Source: Advenella sp. FME57 (lineage in GTDB: Bacteria > Pseudomonadota > Gammaproteobacteria > Burkholderiales > Burkholderiaceae_B). From it: a DNA stretch of 64,000 nucleotides. Below are positions 26,666-36,440 of this stretch, one piece after another. Within the stretch, counting starts at the first letter, position 1. Every line of letters begins with the position of its first letter. The stretch lies in contig NZ_JABUXU010000001.1 in assembly GCF_014897675.1 (NCBI RefSeq), forward strand, positions 248,001-312,000. The letters run 5' to 3'. Under the pieces are notes generated by a model. The model searched no databases. It was not told the DNA's origin and saw only the letters and a program-made list of their open reading frames with translations. Both the position numbers and the translations under genes were made by a program.

Positions 26666-27976
26666 ATGCGCTATACGATCCGTACTTTGTCCCTGGCCAG
26701 CGCCATGTCCTTTGCCAGCTTCAGCGCCCTTGCGGCTACCGACGTTACCTTCTGGCACTCAATGGAAGGACCGCTGGGCGAACGGGTCAGCGACATTGTC
26801 AAAGACTTCAACGCTTCCCAGAAAGACTATGTCGTCAAGGCAACCTACAAAGGCAATTACGGAGAGTCCATGAACGCGGGCATCGCCGCATACCGTGCGG
26901 GGCAGTCACCGGATATCATCCAGGTGTTTGAAGTGGGTACAGCCACCATGATGTACTCCCAGGGCGCTATCGAACCGGTACAGGACATGGCAGAGAAAGC
27001 CGGTAATCCGCTGGACCCGAAAGCCTTCGTGCCTGGTATTGCCGGCTACTATTCCGATACCAGCGGCAAACTGGTTTCCATGCCCTTTAACAGTTCGACG
27101 CCAGTGATGTTTTATAACAAAGACCTGTTCAAAAAAGCAGGCCTGGATCCGGAACAGGGACCCAAAACCTACGCAGATATCGAAGCCTTTGCGAAAAAGC
27201 TCAAGGCAGCCGGCGTCGAATGCGGTTACACCACTTCATGGCCAGCGTGGGTGTTGATCGAAAACTTTGCCGCCCTGCATAATGTGCCCTACGCCTCCAA
27301 AGATAATGGCTTTGGTGGCCTGGACGCCCGAGTCGAGTTGCAATCGGACGCATTCCTGAAGCACTTTGAATTTCTGAGCAAGATGTCCAAGGAAGGCACC
27401 TTCACCTACGGTGGTCGCGGCGATGCTGCCAACGCCCTTTTCATCTCCGGCAAATGTGGCATGTTTACCGGATCCAGTGGCACGCGGGCCAACATCCTGA
27501 AGAACGGCAAATTTAAATTCGGCGTTGCCAAACTGCCCTATTACGAGGACGTCAAGAGCGCCCCGCAAAATAGCGTGATCGGTGGTGCTTCACTGTGGGT
27601 ATTCTCCAAAAAATCGCCTGAGGTCTACAAAGGCGTGACTGCTTTCTTTCATCACCTGACCAAACCGGAAGTTGCCGCCAAATGGCACCAGGACACCGGC
27701 TATGTGCCTGTGGTCAAAGCCGCCTACGATGCGACCAAGGCTTCCGGTTACTACGACAAGAACCCCGGTACCGATGTCCCGTTCCAGCAACTGAATGTGG
27801 AAACGACGGCGCAATCGCGCGGTGTTCGTCTGGGCTTTCTGCCACAAATTCGTGATATAGAGGAAGGTGTCATGGAATCCATGTTCGGCGGCAAGATTTC
27901 CATCAAGGACGGCGCAGCCGACATGGAAAAACGGGCGAATGAATTGCTGGTCCGTTTTGAAAAGGGCAACAAATAA
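26666..27976 (+). CDS. ugpB: Glycerol-3-phosphate ABC transporter binding protein UgpB
   Basis: Periplasmic binding protein for sn-glycerol-3-phosphate and glycerophosphodiesters. The 436-residue precursor (E. coli 438) has a signal peptide ending about residue 24 (ASFSALAATD). The mature protein begins with the family pattern VTFWHSMEGPLGERVSDIV, followed by YKGNYGESMNAGIAAYRAG and the ligand-pocket region FTGSSGTRANIL. The ATG at 26666 has a GGAG Shine-Dalgarno at good spacing; a longer frame to 26606 overlaps the promoter. A strong terminator follows the gene before ugpA. Confidence 0.95.
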   Translation: MRYTIRTLSLASAMSFASFSALAATDVTFWHSMEGPLGERVSDIVKDFNASQKDYVVKATYKGNYGESMNAGIAAYRAGQSPDIIQVFEVGTATMMYSQGAIEPVQDMAEKAGNPLDPKAFVPGIAGYYSDTSGKLVSMPFNSSTPVMFYNKDLFKKAGLDPEQGPKTYADIEAFAKKLKAAGVECGYTTSWPAWVLIENFAALHNVPYASKDNGFGGLDARVELQSDAFLKHFEFLSKMSKEGTFTYGGRGDAANALFISGKCGMFTGSSGTRANILKNGKFKFGVAKLPYYEDVKSAPQNSVIGGASLWVFSKKSPEVYKGVTAFFHHLTKPEVAAKWHQDTGYVPVVKAAYDATKASGYYDKNPGTDVPFQQLNVETTAQSRGVRLGFLPQIRDIEEGVMESMFGGKISIKDGAADMEKRANELLVRFEKGNK

Positions 27977-27995
27977 GCTATTCTGACTGTTCAGG

Positions 27996-28036
27996 CAGCG
28001 AGGGCACAGCATCATTGCCTTCGCTGTTTTTGTTTT
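27996..28036 (+). terminator. Intrinsic terminator/attenuator between ugpB and ugpA
   Basis: An 11 bp stem (CAGCGAGGGCA at 27996-28006 pairing with TGCCTTCGCTG at 28016-28026, one G-T wobble) with a 9-base loop is followed by TTTTTGTTTT. It lies 20 bases past the ugpB stop inside the ugp operon, and partial read-through would give more UgpB than permease. Confidence 0.85.
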
Positions 28037-28215
28037 ATCGCAGTCATCATTTTTCGCCTTGAAACTCTGCCGGTCTTGCCGGCGCAATGGCAACTGCTCT
28101 ACAGTCTTCGGATTGAACAGACCTGCTTTCCCGGCCGCTGACGTCACTGCTGTCCGCCTGTCGCCATATACCGGGGTTGCATCGTTTTTCCCGGATATTG
28201 CATTGGAACTCTCTC

Positions 28216-29097
28216 ATGGAAAAACGCGTAGTTTTCAGCCATAAACTGCTGCCTTATCTGCTTCTGGCGCCGCAGTTGCTTATTACCGCTATTTTTTTCT
28301 TCCTGCCGGCCGGCCAGGCAATCTGGCAATCGTTTTTTATCGAATCGGCCTTCGGCGGTGATCAACAATTTGTTGGTCTGGACAATTACACCAGCTTATT
28401 TAGCAACAGTACTTATTATTCCTCCTTCTGGGTCACACTGCTGTTTTCTGGCCTGGTCGCTGCCATCGGCCTGGCGGTCTCGCTCTTGCTGGCGGTCATG
28501 GCCAATCGCGTGGTGCGGGCAGCCGGCGCATACAAAACCCTGCTGATCTGGCCCTATGCCGTTGCGCCGGCCGTCGTCGGTGTACTGTGGGCATTTCTGT
28601 TCTCGCCCGCCGTGGGCACGCTGGCCGTATACATGGCCAATCTTGGCATCAGCTGGAATCCGCGCTTAGATTCGACCGATGCCATGACGTTGGTTGTCAT
28701 CGCCGCAGTATGGAAACAGATCTCCTACAACTTTCTGTTTTTTCTTGCCGGCCTGCAATCCATTCCGACCTCGTTGCTGGAAGCGGCAGCCATCGATGGC
28801 GCCAGCCCGTTCCGGCGCTTTCGCACCATTGTGTTCCCGTTGTTGTCGCCCACGACGTTCTTCCTGTTGGTCATCAATATCGTCTATGCCTTCTTCGAAA
28901 CGTTCGCGATTATCGATACGACCACCCAGGGAGGTCCCGGCACGTCTACCAACATACTGGTTTACAACGTGTACAAGACTGCATTCAAGTCATTCGATTA
29001 CGGCTCGTCCGGCGCACAGTCGGTAATTTTGATGATGATTGTAATTGCGCTGACGGTCGTCCAGTTCCGTTATGTTGACCGTAAAGTCCAGTACTAA
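28216..29097 (+). CDS. ugpA: Glycerol-3-phosphate ABC transporter permease UgpA
   Basis: A 293-residue permease (E. coli 295) with six hydrophobic segments and the binding-protein-dependent transport motif LLEAAAIDGASPFRRFRTIV that docks to the ATPase. It begins MEKRVVFSHKLLPYLLLAPQ, typical of UgpA; the ATG at 28216 is favoured over an upstream frame that adds unrelated residues. A 239-base gap holding a terminator separates it from ugpB, whereas ugpE follows after 12 bases. Confidence 0.95.
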   Translation: MEKRVVFSHKLLPYLLLAPQLLITAIFFFLPAGQAIWQSFFIESAFGGDQQFVGLDNYTSLFSNSTYYSSFWVTLLFSGLVAAIGLAVSLLLAVMANRVVRAAGAYKTLLIWPYAVAPAVVGVLWAFLFSPAVGTLAVYMANLGISWNPRLDSTDAMTLVVIAAVWKQISYNFLFFLAGLQSIPTSLLEAAAIDGASPFRRFRTIVFPLLSPTTFFLLVINIVYAFFETFAIIDTTTQGGPGTSTNILVYNVYKTAFKSFDYGSSGAQSVILMMIVIALTVVQFRYVDRKVQY

Positions 29098-29109
29098 GGA
29101 AACACCGCA

Positions 29110-29955
29110 ATGATTGAACGACGCCCTATGCTGGATTTGCTGGCCCACCTGATCCTGATCATTGGCCTGGTCGTGGTGGCCTTTCCACTCTATATTGCCA
29201 TCGTGGCCTCAACGCAGACAGCCCAGGAAGTGGCCAATGCTCCCATGTCGCTCTGGCCAGGCAGACATTTCATAGAGAACTATACCAATGCACTGCTTGG
29301 CGGCTCTAGTTCTGCGCCAAACAGTGTCGCCCACATGCTCTGGGTCAGCTTCGTTACGGCTATGACGATTGCCATAGGCAAAATCACCATTTCCATGCTT
29401 TCGGCGTTTGCCGTGGTCTATTTTCGCTTTCCGTTCCGGATGCTGTGTTTCTGGATGATTTTCGTCACGCTCATGCTGCCGGTGGAGGTGCGTATTTCTC
29501 CGACCTTTGAAGTGGTCGCCGGCCTTGGCCTGACCAATACCTATGCCGGACTTACGCTGCCGCTGATCGCCTCGGCCACTGCCACCTTTCTGTTCCGGCA
29601 GTTTTTTCTGACCGTACCCGACGAACTGATTGAAGCCGCGCGAATTGATGGCGCCGGTCCCTTGCGCTTTTTCCGCGATATTTTACTGCCCTTATCAAAA
29701 ACCAGCATCGCCGCCCTGTTCGTGATTCAGTTCACTTATGGCTGGAACCAATACCTGTGGCCCCTGGTCATGAAAACGACAGACGACATGACCCCCATTG
29801 TGGTCGGCATCCGCACCATGATCGGCGGTGGCGACAGCGTGACCGATTGGAACATTGTGATGGCAACCGCCCTACTTGCCATGATTCCGCCCGGATTGGT
29901 CGTGGTGCTGATGCAGAAGTGGTTTGTCAGGGGGCTCGTGGATACCGAGAAATAA
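29110..29955 (+). CDS. ugpE: Glycerol-3-phosphate ABC transporter permease UgpE
   Basis: The second permease, 281 residues, equal in length to E. coli UgpE. It has six hydrophobic segments and the EAA loop [20 protein letters not shown]. The stretch [20 protein letters not shown] is typical of the subfamily. Preceded by an AAGGA Shine-Dalgarno 7 bases before the ATG; ugpC starts 11 bases after the stop. Confidence 0.95.
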   Translation: MIERRPMLDLLAHLILIIGLVVVAFPLYIAIVASTQTAQEVANAPMSLWPGRHFIENYTNALLGGSSSAPNSVAHMLWVSFVTAMTIAIGKITISMLSAFAVVYFRFPFRMLCFWMIFVTLMLPVEVRISPTFEVVAGLGLTNTYAGLTLPLIASATATFLFRQFFLTVPDELIEAARIDGAGPLRFFRDILLPLSKTSIAALFVIQFTYGWNQYLWPLVMKTTDDMTPIVVGIRTMIGGGDSVTDWNIVMATALLAMIPPGLVVVLMQKWFVRGLVDTEK

Positions 29956-29966
29956 AGGATTAATAA

Positions 29967-31049
29967 ATGGCAACACTACAATTTAACGACATCAGAAAAA
30001 CCTATCCCGGCAATGTTGCCGTGATCCACGGCGTGAACCTGGAGGTAAAAGACGGTGAGTTCATTGTTATCGTCGGCCCTTCCGGTTGCGGCAAGTCCAC
30101 ACTGATGCGCATGGTTGCCGGTCTGGAATCAGTAACAGAAGGCCAGATTCTGATCGATGGCAGCGTCGTCAACGGGCTGGAACCGGCAGAGCGCGATATT
30201 GCCATGGTCTTTCAGAACTATGCGCTTTACCCCCATATGTCGGTCTATGAAAACATGGCTTATGGCCTGAAAATCCGCAAGCTGACCAAAGCGCAGATTG
30301 ATGAACGGGTGCAGCAGGCGGCCGGCATCCTGGAGCTGGGCAGCCTGCTTGAACGGCGGCCCAAGCAGTTATCCGGCGGACAGCGCCAGCGTGTAGCCAT
30401 GGGCCGCGCCATCGTGCGCGAACCCAAGGTGTTTCTGTTCGATGAGCCGCTGTCCAATCTGGATGCCAAGCTGCGAGTACAGATGCGCCTGGAGATCCAG
30501 AAATTGCATCGACGCCTGCGCACCACCAGCCTGTACGTCACCCACGACCAGGTCGAAGCCATGACGCTGGCCGACCGCATGATCGTGATGAACAAAGGCG
30601 TTGCTGAACAGATCGGCACGCCAATTGAAGTATTTGAAAAACCGGCAACGACGTTTGTCGCCGCCTTCATTGGCTCGCCGCCGATGAACCTGATCCCCGT
30701 GTCAGTCAACGCTGGCGGTGACATTATGACCAGGGACGGCCAGAAAATGGCCATATCCGCAGCACAAGTTCCGGAACGTGCCCGTGGCAAGGAGATTATC
30801 CTGGGCTTTCGTCCTGAACACGTCCAATTGGATGAACCCGGCATCCCGATGACAATCGAAATGATCGAAATCCTGGGATCTGAAAAACTCATCCACGGAT
30901 GGGTCGGCGATACCCTGGTCGTTATCCGTTGCGATGTCCACGAGACAGCCTCCGCCAATTATAAAATCGGCGACAGGATCAATGCCGGTGCGGACGCCCG
31001 ACATCATCTGCACTGGTTCGATCCGGTGACGACACGCCGTATTGATTGA
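29967..31049 (+). CDS. ugpC: Glycerol-3-phosphate ABC transporter ATPase UgpC
   Basis: A 360-residue ATPase of the MalK/UgpC group (E. coli 356). Motifs are Walker [15 protein letters not shown]-loop [13 protein letters not shown], signature [16 protein letters not shown], Walker [14 protein letters not shown] and the H-loop [15 protein letters not shown]. The C-terminal third forms the TOBE/regulatory domain ([10 protein letters not shown] onward), where PhoU-type or EIIA control acts in relatives. It is the last gene of ugpBAEC, ending before a strong bidirectional terminator. Confidence 0.96.
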   Translation: MATLQFNDIRKTYPGNVAVIHGVNLEVKDGEFIVIVGPSGCGKSTLMRMVAGLESVTEGQILIDGSVVNGLEPAERDIAMVFQNYALYPHMSVYENMAYGLKIRKLTKAQIDERVQQAAGILELGSLLERRPKQLSGGQRQRVAMGRAIVREPKVFLFDEPLSNLDAKLRVQMRLEIQKLHRRLRTTSLYVTHDQVEAMTLADRMIVMNKGVAEQIGTPIEVFEKPATTFVAAFIGSPPMNLIPVSVNAGGDIMTRDGQKMAISAAQVPERARGKEIILGFRPEHVQLDEPGIPMTIEMIEILGSEKLIHGWVGDTLVVIRCDVHETASANYKIGDRINAGADARHHLHWFDPVTTRRID

Positions 31050-31171
31050 ACCGCACGTAACAACATCCTTGCTTATCTTTTACACCACATATCAGCGTCG
31101 AACGCCGGCTGAATCTGTTTAGCTACAACAGTGTGTTGCGCTCTCTGTGCCAGAGTGCCTGGAACGACCTC

Positions 31172-31209
31172 AAAAAAAACCGGATCCATAAATTGGATCC
31201 GGTTTTTTT
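31172..31209. terminator. Bidirectional intrinsic terminator, ugpC / liv binding protein
   Basis: A perfect 15 bp stem pairs 31173-31187 with 31193-31207 around a five-base loop (TAAAT). The stem core is CCGGATCCA/TGGATCCGG, flanked by an A run on the left and a T run on the right, so it can stop both the ugp transcript and the convergent binding-protein transcript. Confidence 0.93.
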
Positions 31210-31274
31210 GGTCTGGTCGGGCAATCCGGCTCGCTACACGTGGCCGCGTGTGAGAGGCACTGCAGCGAAACCGT

Positions 31275-32396
31275 TTACTTCACAGCCGTTTTGCTGCCGT
31301 CCTTATGCCAGGTGTAAATGTCAAACTTGAACTCGTTCAGGTCGCCCTGTTTGTTCCATGACAGATCACCAATCACCGACTTGACTGAATTGCCATGCAG
31401 CCACTCGGCCACTTTCTCAGGATCGGTACTCTTGGTGGCCTTGATCCCTTCGAAGATAGCCTGTGTCGCTGCATAGGAAGTCAGCTGGAAAGCACCGGAC
31501 GCGTTGCGTTTTTTGGCCTTGAAGGCCTCGACCACGGCTTTGTTTTCCGGCAGTGCAGAGTAATCGGCAGGCAGCGTCAGCAGCATGCCCTCTACCGCGT
31601 CACCGGCGATCGCATTGATTTCAGGATTGCCGGCGCCTTCCGGGCCCATGAATTTGACTTTGAGCCCCTGCTCTGCTGCCTGGCGCATAAGCAGGCCCAT
31701 TTCAGGATGGTAGCCTCCGTAGTAAACGAAATCGACGCCTGCTGCCTTCATTTTGGTAATCACGGACGAGTAATCGGTCTCACCAGCATTAATGCCTTCG
31801 AACAAGGTGACATCAATATCGGCCTTGTTCAAGTTGTCCCGTACCGATGAGGCAATGCCCTGTCCATAAGACTGCTTGTCATGCAGGATAGCAACCTTGC
31901 TGGGCTTGACACTGTCGATGATATATTTTGCCGCTGCAGGACCTTGCTGATCGTCGCGTCCGATGGTGCGGAAAACGAAATCGAAATTCTTGCCATCAGT
32001 CACGTTGGGCGCAGTTGCAGAAGGCGTAATCATGACTACCCCTTCCTGGTTATAAATAGATGCGCCACCTACCGTAGCGCCCGAGCATACCGGGCCGACC
32101 ACGAAACCAATTTCCTTGTTGACGACGTTATTGGCCGCAATGGGCCCCTGTTTGGGTTCGCAGGCATCGTCGACTTCAACCATTTCGAACTGTTTGCCAT
32201 CGTATCCGCCTGCGGCGTTGATTGATTCGATTGCTGTGCGAATGCCTTCGCGTACCATATCGCCATATTGCGTTACCGGGCCGGTCACCGGTCCGACTGC
32301 CGCGATTTTTATGGTATCTGCAGCCAATGCCTGGGTCGACAGCATCAGGCCGGCAGAAATGGCCATTGACAGTGCAGATGCTTTCAGATAGTTCAT
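31275..32396 (-). CDS. Branched-chain amino acid ABC transporter binding protein
   Basis: A 373-residue periplasmic protein of the LivJ/LivK family. The signal peptide ends near residue 24 (STQALAADT), and the mature chain opens IKIAAVGPVTGPVTQYGDMV as in Leu/Ile/Val-binding proteins. Two cysteines (DDACEPKQG and GPVCSGATV) match the disulfide of the E. coli proteins. The ATG at 32396 is chosen for its GGAG site 8 bases upstream. It probably serves the livHMGF permease 6.4 kb away; no other liv genes adjoin it. Whether it binds Leu, Ile, Val or another amino acid cannot be read here. Confidence 0.93.
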   Translation of the reverse strand: MNYLKASALSMAISAGLMLSTQALAADTIKIAAVGPVTGPVTQYGDMVREGIRTAIESINAAGGYDGKQFEMVEVDDACEPKQGPIAANNVVNKEIGFVVGPVCSGATVGGASIYNQEGVVMITPSATAPNVTDGKNFDFVFRTIGRDDQQGPAAAKYIIDSVKPSKVAILHDKQSYGQGIASSVRDNLNKADIDVTLFEGINAGETDYSSVITKMKAAGVDFVYYGGYHPEMGLLMRQAAEQGLKVKFMGPEGAGNPEINAIAGDAVEGMLLTLPADYSALPENKAVVEAFKAKKRNASGAFQLTSYAATQAIFEGIKATKSTDPEKVAEWLHGNSVKSVIGDLSWNKQGDLNEFKFDIYTWHKDGSKTAVK

Positions 32397-32526
32397 TTGT
32401 AATACTCCGGTAATGTAAGAATACGTAATAACGTTTAACGCTGCTATTCTCGCACTTTTTTTGCCATGGTTCAATTTTGTCCGAACCCTCAAGGTAAACC
32501 CTGATCTGCGTTTACAAGCGATGCAC

Positions 32527-33474
32527 TTACAGGCTGCGGATCTTGCCGTTGAGCATTCTGACGCCGGTCAGATCGCATCGATAAATGCAATCGGCCAAGG
32601 CATCAATGGCCTGCAGTCGAGGAAAACTGCGACGCCAGATCAGCACCACTTCCCTGTTTGGTATCGGTTCCTTTAGCGGTACATAATGCACCAAATCGTC
32701 TGCGGCAGGCGGCTTCTCGGGCAAGGCCGTCATCGGCAGCAGCGTAATGCCCAGGCCGGCGGCTACCATGTGACGGATGGTTTCCAGTGAAGAGCCCTCG
32801 AAGGATCGCTGGATGCCATCCGCAGCGGCGGAGAATCGCGACATTTCCGGGCAGACTTCCAATACCTGATCACGAAAGCAGTGACCGGCGCCCAGCAAGA
32901 GCATGGTTTCCTGCTTGAGCATTTCGGTGTCGATTTGCGCGAGTCCTGCCCAGCGATGATTGCGCGGAACCGCGGCAATAAAATGTTCTTCATAAAGCGA
33001 GCGCACCTCTAGTCCGGCTTCAGGTAGCGGCAATGCGACGATGGCGCAGTCGATCTCGCCCTGGCGCAGCAACTCCAGCAGGCGCACCGTAAAACTCTCC
33101 TGAAGGATCAGCGGCATCTGCGGTGTAATACGCAATTGCAGCGGAATCAGCTTGGGCAGCAAATAAGGCCCGATGGTATGAATCACACCGACGCGCAATG
33201 CGCCGGTAAGCGGATCGTTGCCCTGCCTGGCGATTTCCTTCAGATTGGCGCTTTCTTCAAGAATCTTCTGGGCCTGTGTAACGATCCGCAGCCCCGTCGG
33301 CGTCACGCCAACCTCATTGCCGCCGCGTTCGAAAATAACCACGCCCAGTTCATCTTCAAGCTTTTTGATAGCAACAGACAAGGTTGGCTGGCTGACAAAG
33401 CACGCCTCTGCCGCACGACCGAAATGTCGTTCCCGGGCCACTGCAATGATATATTTGAGTTCGGTAAGCGTCAC
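32527..33474 (-). CDS. oxyR: Hydrogen peroxide sensor OxyR (LysR family)
   Basis: A 315-residue LysR-type regulator. The N-terminal helix-turn-helix is RHFGRAAEACFVSQPTLSVA. The peroxide-sensing loop GAGHCFRDQVLEVCPE puts cysteines at residues 199 and 208, exactly the positions of the redox pair in E. coli OxyR, so a thiol-switch function is well supported. The start codon is GTG at 33474 with a GGAG-like site upstream. It lies 128 bases downstream of recG on the same strand, an arrangement I associate with Bordetella and relatives. Confidence 0.95.
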   Translation of the reverse strand: MTLTELKYIIAVARERHFGRAAEACFVSQPTLSVAIKKLEDELGVVIFERGGNEVGVTPTGLRIVTQAQKILEESANLKEIARQGNDPLTGALRVGVIHTIGPYLLPKLIPLQLRITPQMPLILQESFTVRLLELLRQGEIDCAIVALPLPEAGLEVRSLYEEHFIAAVPRNHRWAGLAQIDTEMLKQETMLLLGAGHCFRDQVLEVCPEMSRFSAAADGIQRSFEGSSLETIRHMVAAGLGITLLPMTALPEKPPAADDLVHYVPLKEPIPNREVVLIWRRSFPRLQAIDALADCIYRCDLTGVRMLNGKIRSL

Positions 33475-33602
33475 ACCAGGCTCCGCGTTAAGTAAGGGTC
33501 AAGTTGGCCGCAATAGGCAGCCGTGGACAGGATAGTCCTGTTCAAACGCACATTCTGAGCCGTGCATGCGGGCCCAGAACGTCTACATCCGGATGAAATA
33601 CT

Positions 33603-35651
33603 TCATATTCTGAGCAGATCTGCCCGCTGTCGCGCCCAGCGTTGTAAATGCGCGGCTGCCGCTTCGGGATACGTTGACTGTAGCCACTGCGCTGTGTCCC
33701 GCGCCTGCTCGGCAATGGGCGCGTCCAGCTCGATATCGGCAAAACGCAGCAGCGCCATGCCCGATTGCCGCAAACCAAGAAATTCACCCGGACCGCGCTG
33801 TTCCAAATCACGCCGGGCGATTTCAAAGCCGTCCTGCGTCTCATACATGGCTTTGAGTCTGGCCGTTGCCACAGACGACAGGGGCGCCTGGTATAACAGC
33901 ACACACACCGATTCATTTTTTCCGCGACCCACCCGACCCCGCAGCTGATGCAATTGCGCCAGCCCGAAGCGCTCGGCATGTTCAATGATCATCAGCGAGG
34001 CATTGGGCACATCCACGCCGACCTCAATAACGGTGGTGGCGACCAGCAAATCCAGCGCATGCCCATGAAACGCAGACATGATCGCTGTTTTCTCCTGTGT
34101 CGGCAAGCGTCCATGAAGCAGGCCAATGCGCAATTGGGGCAGTTCCTGCTGCAGCCGGTTGAACGTGTCGGTCGCCGTCTGCAACTGCAAAGCCTCACTT
34201 TCTTCGACCAGTGGACAGACCCAGTATACCTGCCTGCCCTGGCGAATCACCTCATGCACGTGTGCCAGCAATTCGTCGCGCCGGGAATCGGCAAACAATT
34301 TGGTCATCACCGGCGTGCGACCCGGCGGCAAGGTGTCGATCACCGAGACATCCAGATCAGCAAAAAAGGTCATGGCCAATGTACGCGGAATCGGCGTGGC
34401 GCTCATGCTCAGCTGATGGGGCGCGACCGCTTCCTGCTCGCCTTTGCGGGCCAGGCTCAGGCGCTGTCCGACACCGAAACGATGCTGCTCGTCCACGACC
34501 ATCAGTCCCAGCCTGGCGAACGTCACATGCTGCTGAATCAGCGCCTGGGTGCCGACGACCAGTTGCGTGGTGCCCTCGGCCACCAGCGTTGCAGCCTGCC
34601 GCTTTTTTTTCGGCGTCAGGCTGCCTGCCAGCCAGCCGGTGCTGATACCTAGCGGCTCAAACCAGGCGGACATCTTTCTGAAATGCTGTTCGGCCAGGAT
34701 TTCGGTGGGCGCCATAACGGCAACCTGGAACCCCTGATCGATCGCGTGAGCCGCTGCAATGGCGGCCACCACGGTTTTACCGCTGCCCACATCTCCCTGC
34801 AGCAATCTTTGCATAGGAAAGGTGCGTTGCATATCGGCCAGAATCTCCTTGCAGACGCGTTCCTGTGCCCCGGTCAAAGCAAAGCCTACCTGGGCAAGCA
34901 GGCGTTGCGTCAGTCCGGAACGCTTGCCCTGCATGGCATAGGCCTTCTTGCTCTGTCGCGTGGCGCGTGCCAGCGACATCGCCAATTGCTGAGCCAGCAA
35001 CTCATCAAATTTGATCCGCTCCCACGCCGGATGCGTTTTTTCAATCAGCGCGAGCGTATCGGCTTGCTTGGGTGGATTGTGCAGCAACTGTATGGACTCG
35101 GCAAAGGGAGCAAGCTGATATTTGCGCTGAACCGCTACGGGCAGCGTGTCGTCCAGCTGCACCCGGGAAAGCGCGGCATTGACCGCCTTGCGAATTTGCG
35201 GTTGGTTCAGGCCCTCAGTCGCCGGATACACCGGCGTCAGGCGATCCGAGAGCGGTACGCCGGCACGACTGACTTTGGGGTGCACCATTTCAAAACCCCA
35301 GAACGATCCGCCACGTACTTCGCCGCGCACCCGAATAAGCCGCCCTTCTTCAACGGCTTTAATCTGGCTCGGATAAAAATTCAGCCAGCGCAGCGACAGT
35401 TGGCCGGATCCGTCGTCGATCGTGGCGGTCAGTTGCCGCCGGCCCCGGATAAGCACCTGCGCTTTGCGCACGATCCCTTCGACCTGCGCCATTTGGCCAG
35501 GACACAGGGAGTCAATGCGATGCAGCGCAGTTTCGTCTTCGTAACGCAACGGCAAATGCAACACAAAATCAAAATCCTGAACCAGTCCGAGGCTTGCAAA
35601 TTTCTTGCCGATGGCGGTGGGACTATTGGTTCTCGCGGAAGCAACAGGCAT
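33603..35651 (-). CDS. recG: ATP-dependent DNA helicase RecG
   Basis: A branch-migration helicase that remodels stalled forks and Holliday junctions. The 682-residue protein (E. coli 693) has the N-terminal wedge/OB region (VRGEVRGGSFWGFEMVHPKV) and helicase motifs I (GDVGSGKTVVAAIAAAH), II (VVDEQHRFGVGQR) and III (MSATPIPRTLAMTF). It also has motif VI (QLRGRVGRGKNESVC) and the C-terminal TRG-like segment (LKAMYETQDGFEIARRDLEQ). It follows ridA by 13 bases and precedes oxyR. Confidence 0.97.
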   Translation of the reverse strand: MPVASARTNSPTAIGKKFASLGLVQDFDFVLHLPLRYEDETALHRIDSLCPGQMAQVEGIVRKAQVLIRGRRQLTATIDDGSGQLSLRWLNFYPSQIKAVEEGRLIRVRGEVRGGSFWGFEMVHPKVSRAGVPLSDRLTPVYPATEGLNQPQIRKAVNAALSRVQLDDTLPVAVQRKYQLAPFAESIQLLHNPPKQADTLALIEKTHPAWERIKFDELLAQQLAMSLARATRQSKKAYAMQGKRSGLTQRLLAQVGFALTGAQERVCKEILADMQRTFPMQRLLQGDVGSGKTVVAAIAAAHAIDQGFQVAVMAPTEILAEQHFRKMSAWFEPLGISTGWLAGSLTPKKKRQAATLVAEGTTQLVVGTQALIQQHVTFARLGLMVVDEQHRFGVGQRLSLARKGEQEAVAPHQLSMSATPIPRTLAMTFFADLDVSVIDTLPPGRTPVMTKLFADSRRDELLAHVHEVIRQGRQVYWVCPLVEESEALQLQTATDTFNRLQQELPQLRIGLLHGRLPTQEKTAIMSAFHGHALDLLVATTVIEVGVDVPNASLMIIEHAERFGLAQLHQLRGRVGRGKNESVCVLLYQAPLSSVATARLKAMYETQDGFEIARRDLEQRGPGEFLGLRQSGMALLRFADIELDAPIAEQARDTAQWLQSTYPEAAAAHLQRWARQRADLLRI

Positions 35652-35664
35652 GGCAGCGGGATGG

Positions 35665-36051
35665 TCAGACGACGATGATGGCCTCTACCTCGAACAGAGC
35701 GCCTTTGGGCAACGCGCTCACTTGAACCGTCGAGCGGGCCGGAAACGGCTCAGGGATCAGCTCGGACATCACTGTGTTCGCAATGCCAAAATCGGCCAGG
35801 TCGGTCAAAAACAAGGTGAGTTTGACAATACTGTGCAATGAACCGCCGGCAGCATGAATGACGGCGCTCATGTTGCTGAAAGCCTGACGCACCTGTTCTT
35901 CAACCTGTTCGGAAACCAGATCACCTGTGGTCGGGTCCAGACCGATCTGGCCGGAAAGGTAGACGGTGCTGCCAGCGGGCGTGACTACTGCCTGGGAATA
36001 AGGACCGATGGCGTTGGGGGCTTTGTCTGTCTGAATGACTTGTTTGGTCAT
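35665..36051 (-). CDS. ridA: RidA family enamine/imine deaminase
   Basis: A 128-residue member of the RidA (YjgF/UK114) family, which hydrolyses reactive 2-aminoacrylate-type enamines made by PLP enzymes. Signatures are APNAIGPYSQAV at the N-terminus, the substrate-carboxylate-binding Arg in EPFPARSTVQVSALPKGALF, and the C-terminal VEAIIVV. I chose the ATG at 36051 (MTKQVIQTDKAP); four residues upstream another ATG is possible but less typical. It is the first gene of ridA-recG(-oxyR). Confidence 0.93.
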   Translation of the reverse strand: MTKQVIQTDKAPNAIGPYSQAVVTPAGSTVYLSGQIGLDPTTGDLVSEQVEEQVRQAFSNMSAVIHAAGGSLHSIVKLTLFLTDLADFGIANTVMSELIPEPFPARSTVQVSALPKGALFEVEAIIVV

Positions 36052-36440
36052 GAGATTCTCCAATGAACGAGGCGTTTACTATAGGCAATAACAATAGTAT
36101 ATACACTTTCGGCCCTAAAATAATCGTGTGCTGGCAGGCGCAGTCTACCGACGTTACGGCACGGGACCTTGAAGCGGGCGATGCATGCCTGCACCACGCC
36201 AGCGTCCATACTGGTCTAGCGCAACAGGCAAATCCGGGATGTCAGGATGAAATTTGTCGCATTTTTTTACTTTTTTCTGACAAAATTTTTTAAAAAAACT
36301 TGATTTATTTCGTAGCTGAAATTTTGCTGAAGTAATATAGTGAAAATCATTCTTATTGTCAGCAACATTCGATTTGCCGGTATCAGATTAACAGCAACGA
36401 CTGATCCGGTTGGATTTATTCTCACATAATAAAGGCGGTC
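36052..36440. other. 389-base divergent region, ridA / iron transporter
   Basis: The left half (36052-36240) shows nothing I can assign apart from the presumed ridA promoter. The right half is strongly AT-rich, with A/T tracts at 36261-36298 (including the palindrome TTTTTTAAAAAA) that could act as a bent or UP-type element, and then the Fur box. A 76-codon plus-strand open frame at 36063-36293 has no recognisable features and I do not call it a gene. Confidence 0.6.
36336..36354 (+). promoter_or_regulatory. Predicted Fur box upstream of the iron transporter
   Basis: TATAGTGAAAATCATTCTT matches the 19-base Fur consensus GATAATGATAATCATTATC at 14 positions, including the full core ATCATT. It overlaps a TATAGT that could be the -10 and lies 87 bases before the start of the ferric-iron binding-protein gene. 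Iron-dependent repression is the natural reading. Confidence 0.75.

Noticed and set aside
33524-33544. TGGACAGGA-TAG-TCCTGTTCA hairpin and ATAG motifs upstream of oxyR, considered as an OxyR self-binding site
   Set aside because: The spacing of the ATAG/CTAT elements does not match the OxyR consensus, and the inverted repeat is a short RNA-type hairpin. No support beyond position.
36063-36293. 76-codon plus-strand frame in the ridA/iron-transport gap
   Set aside because: It starts inside the ridA promoter area, has no ribosome binding site or family features, and ends in an A/T tract.
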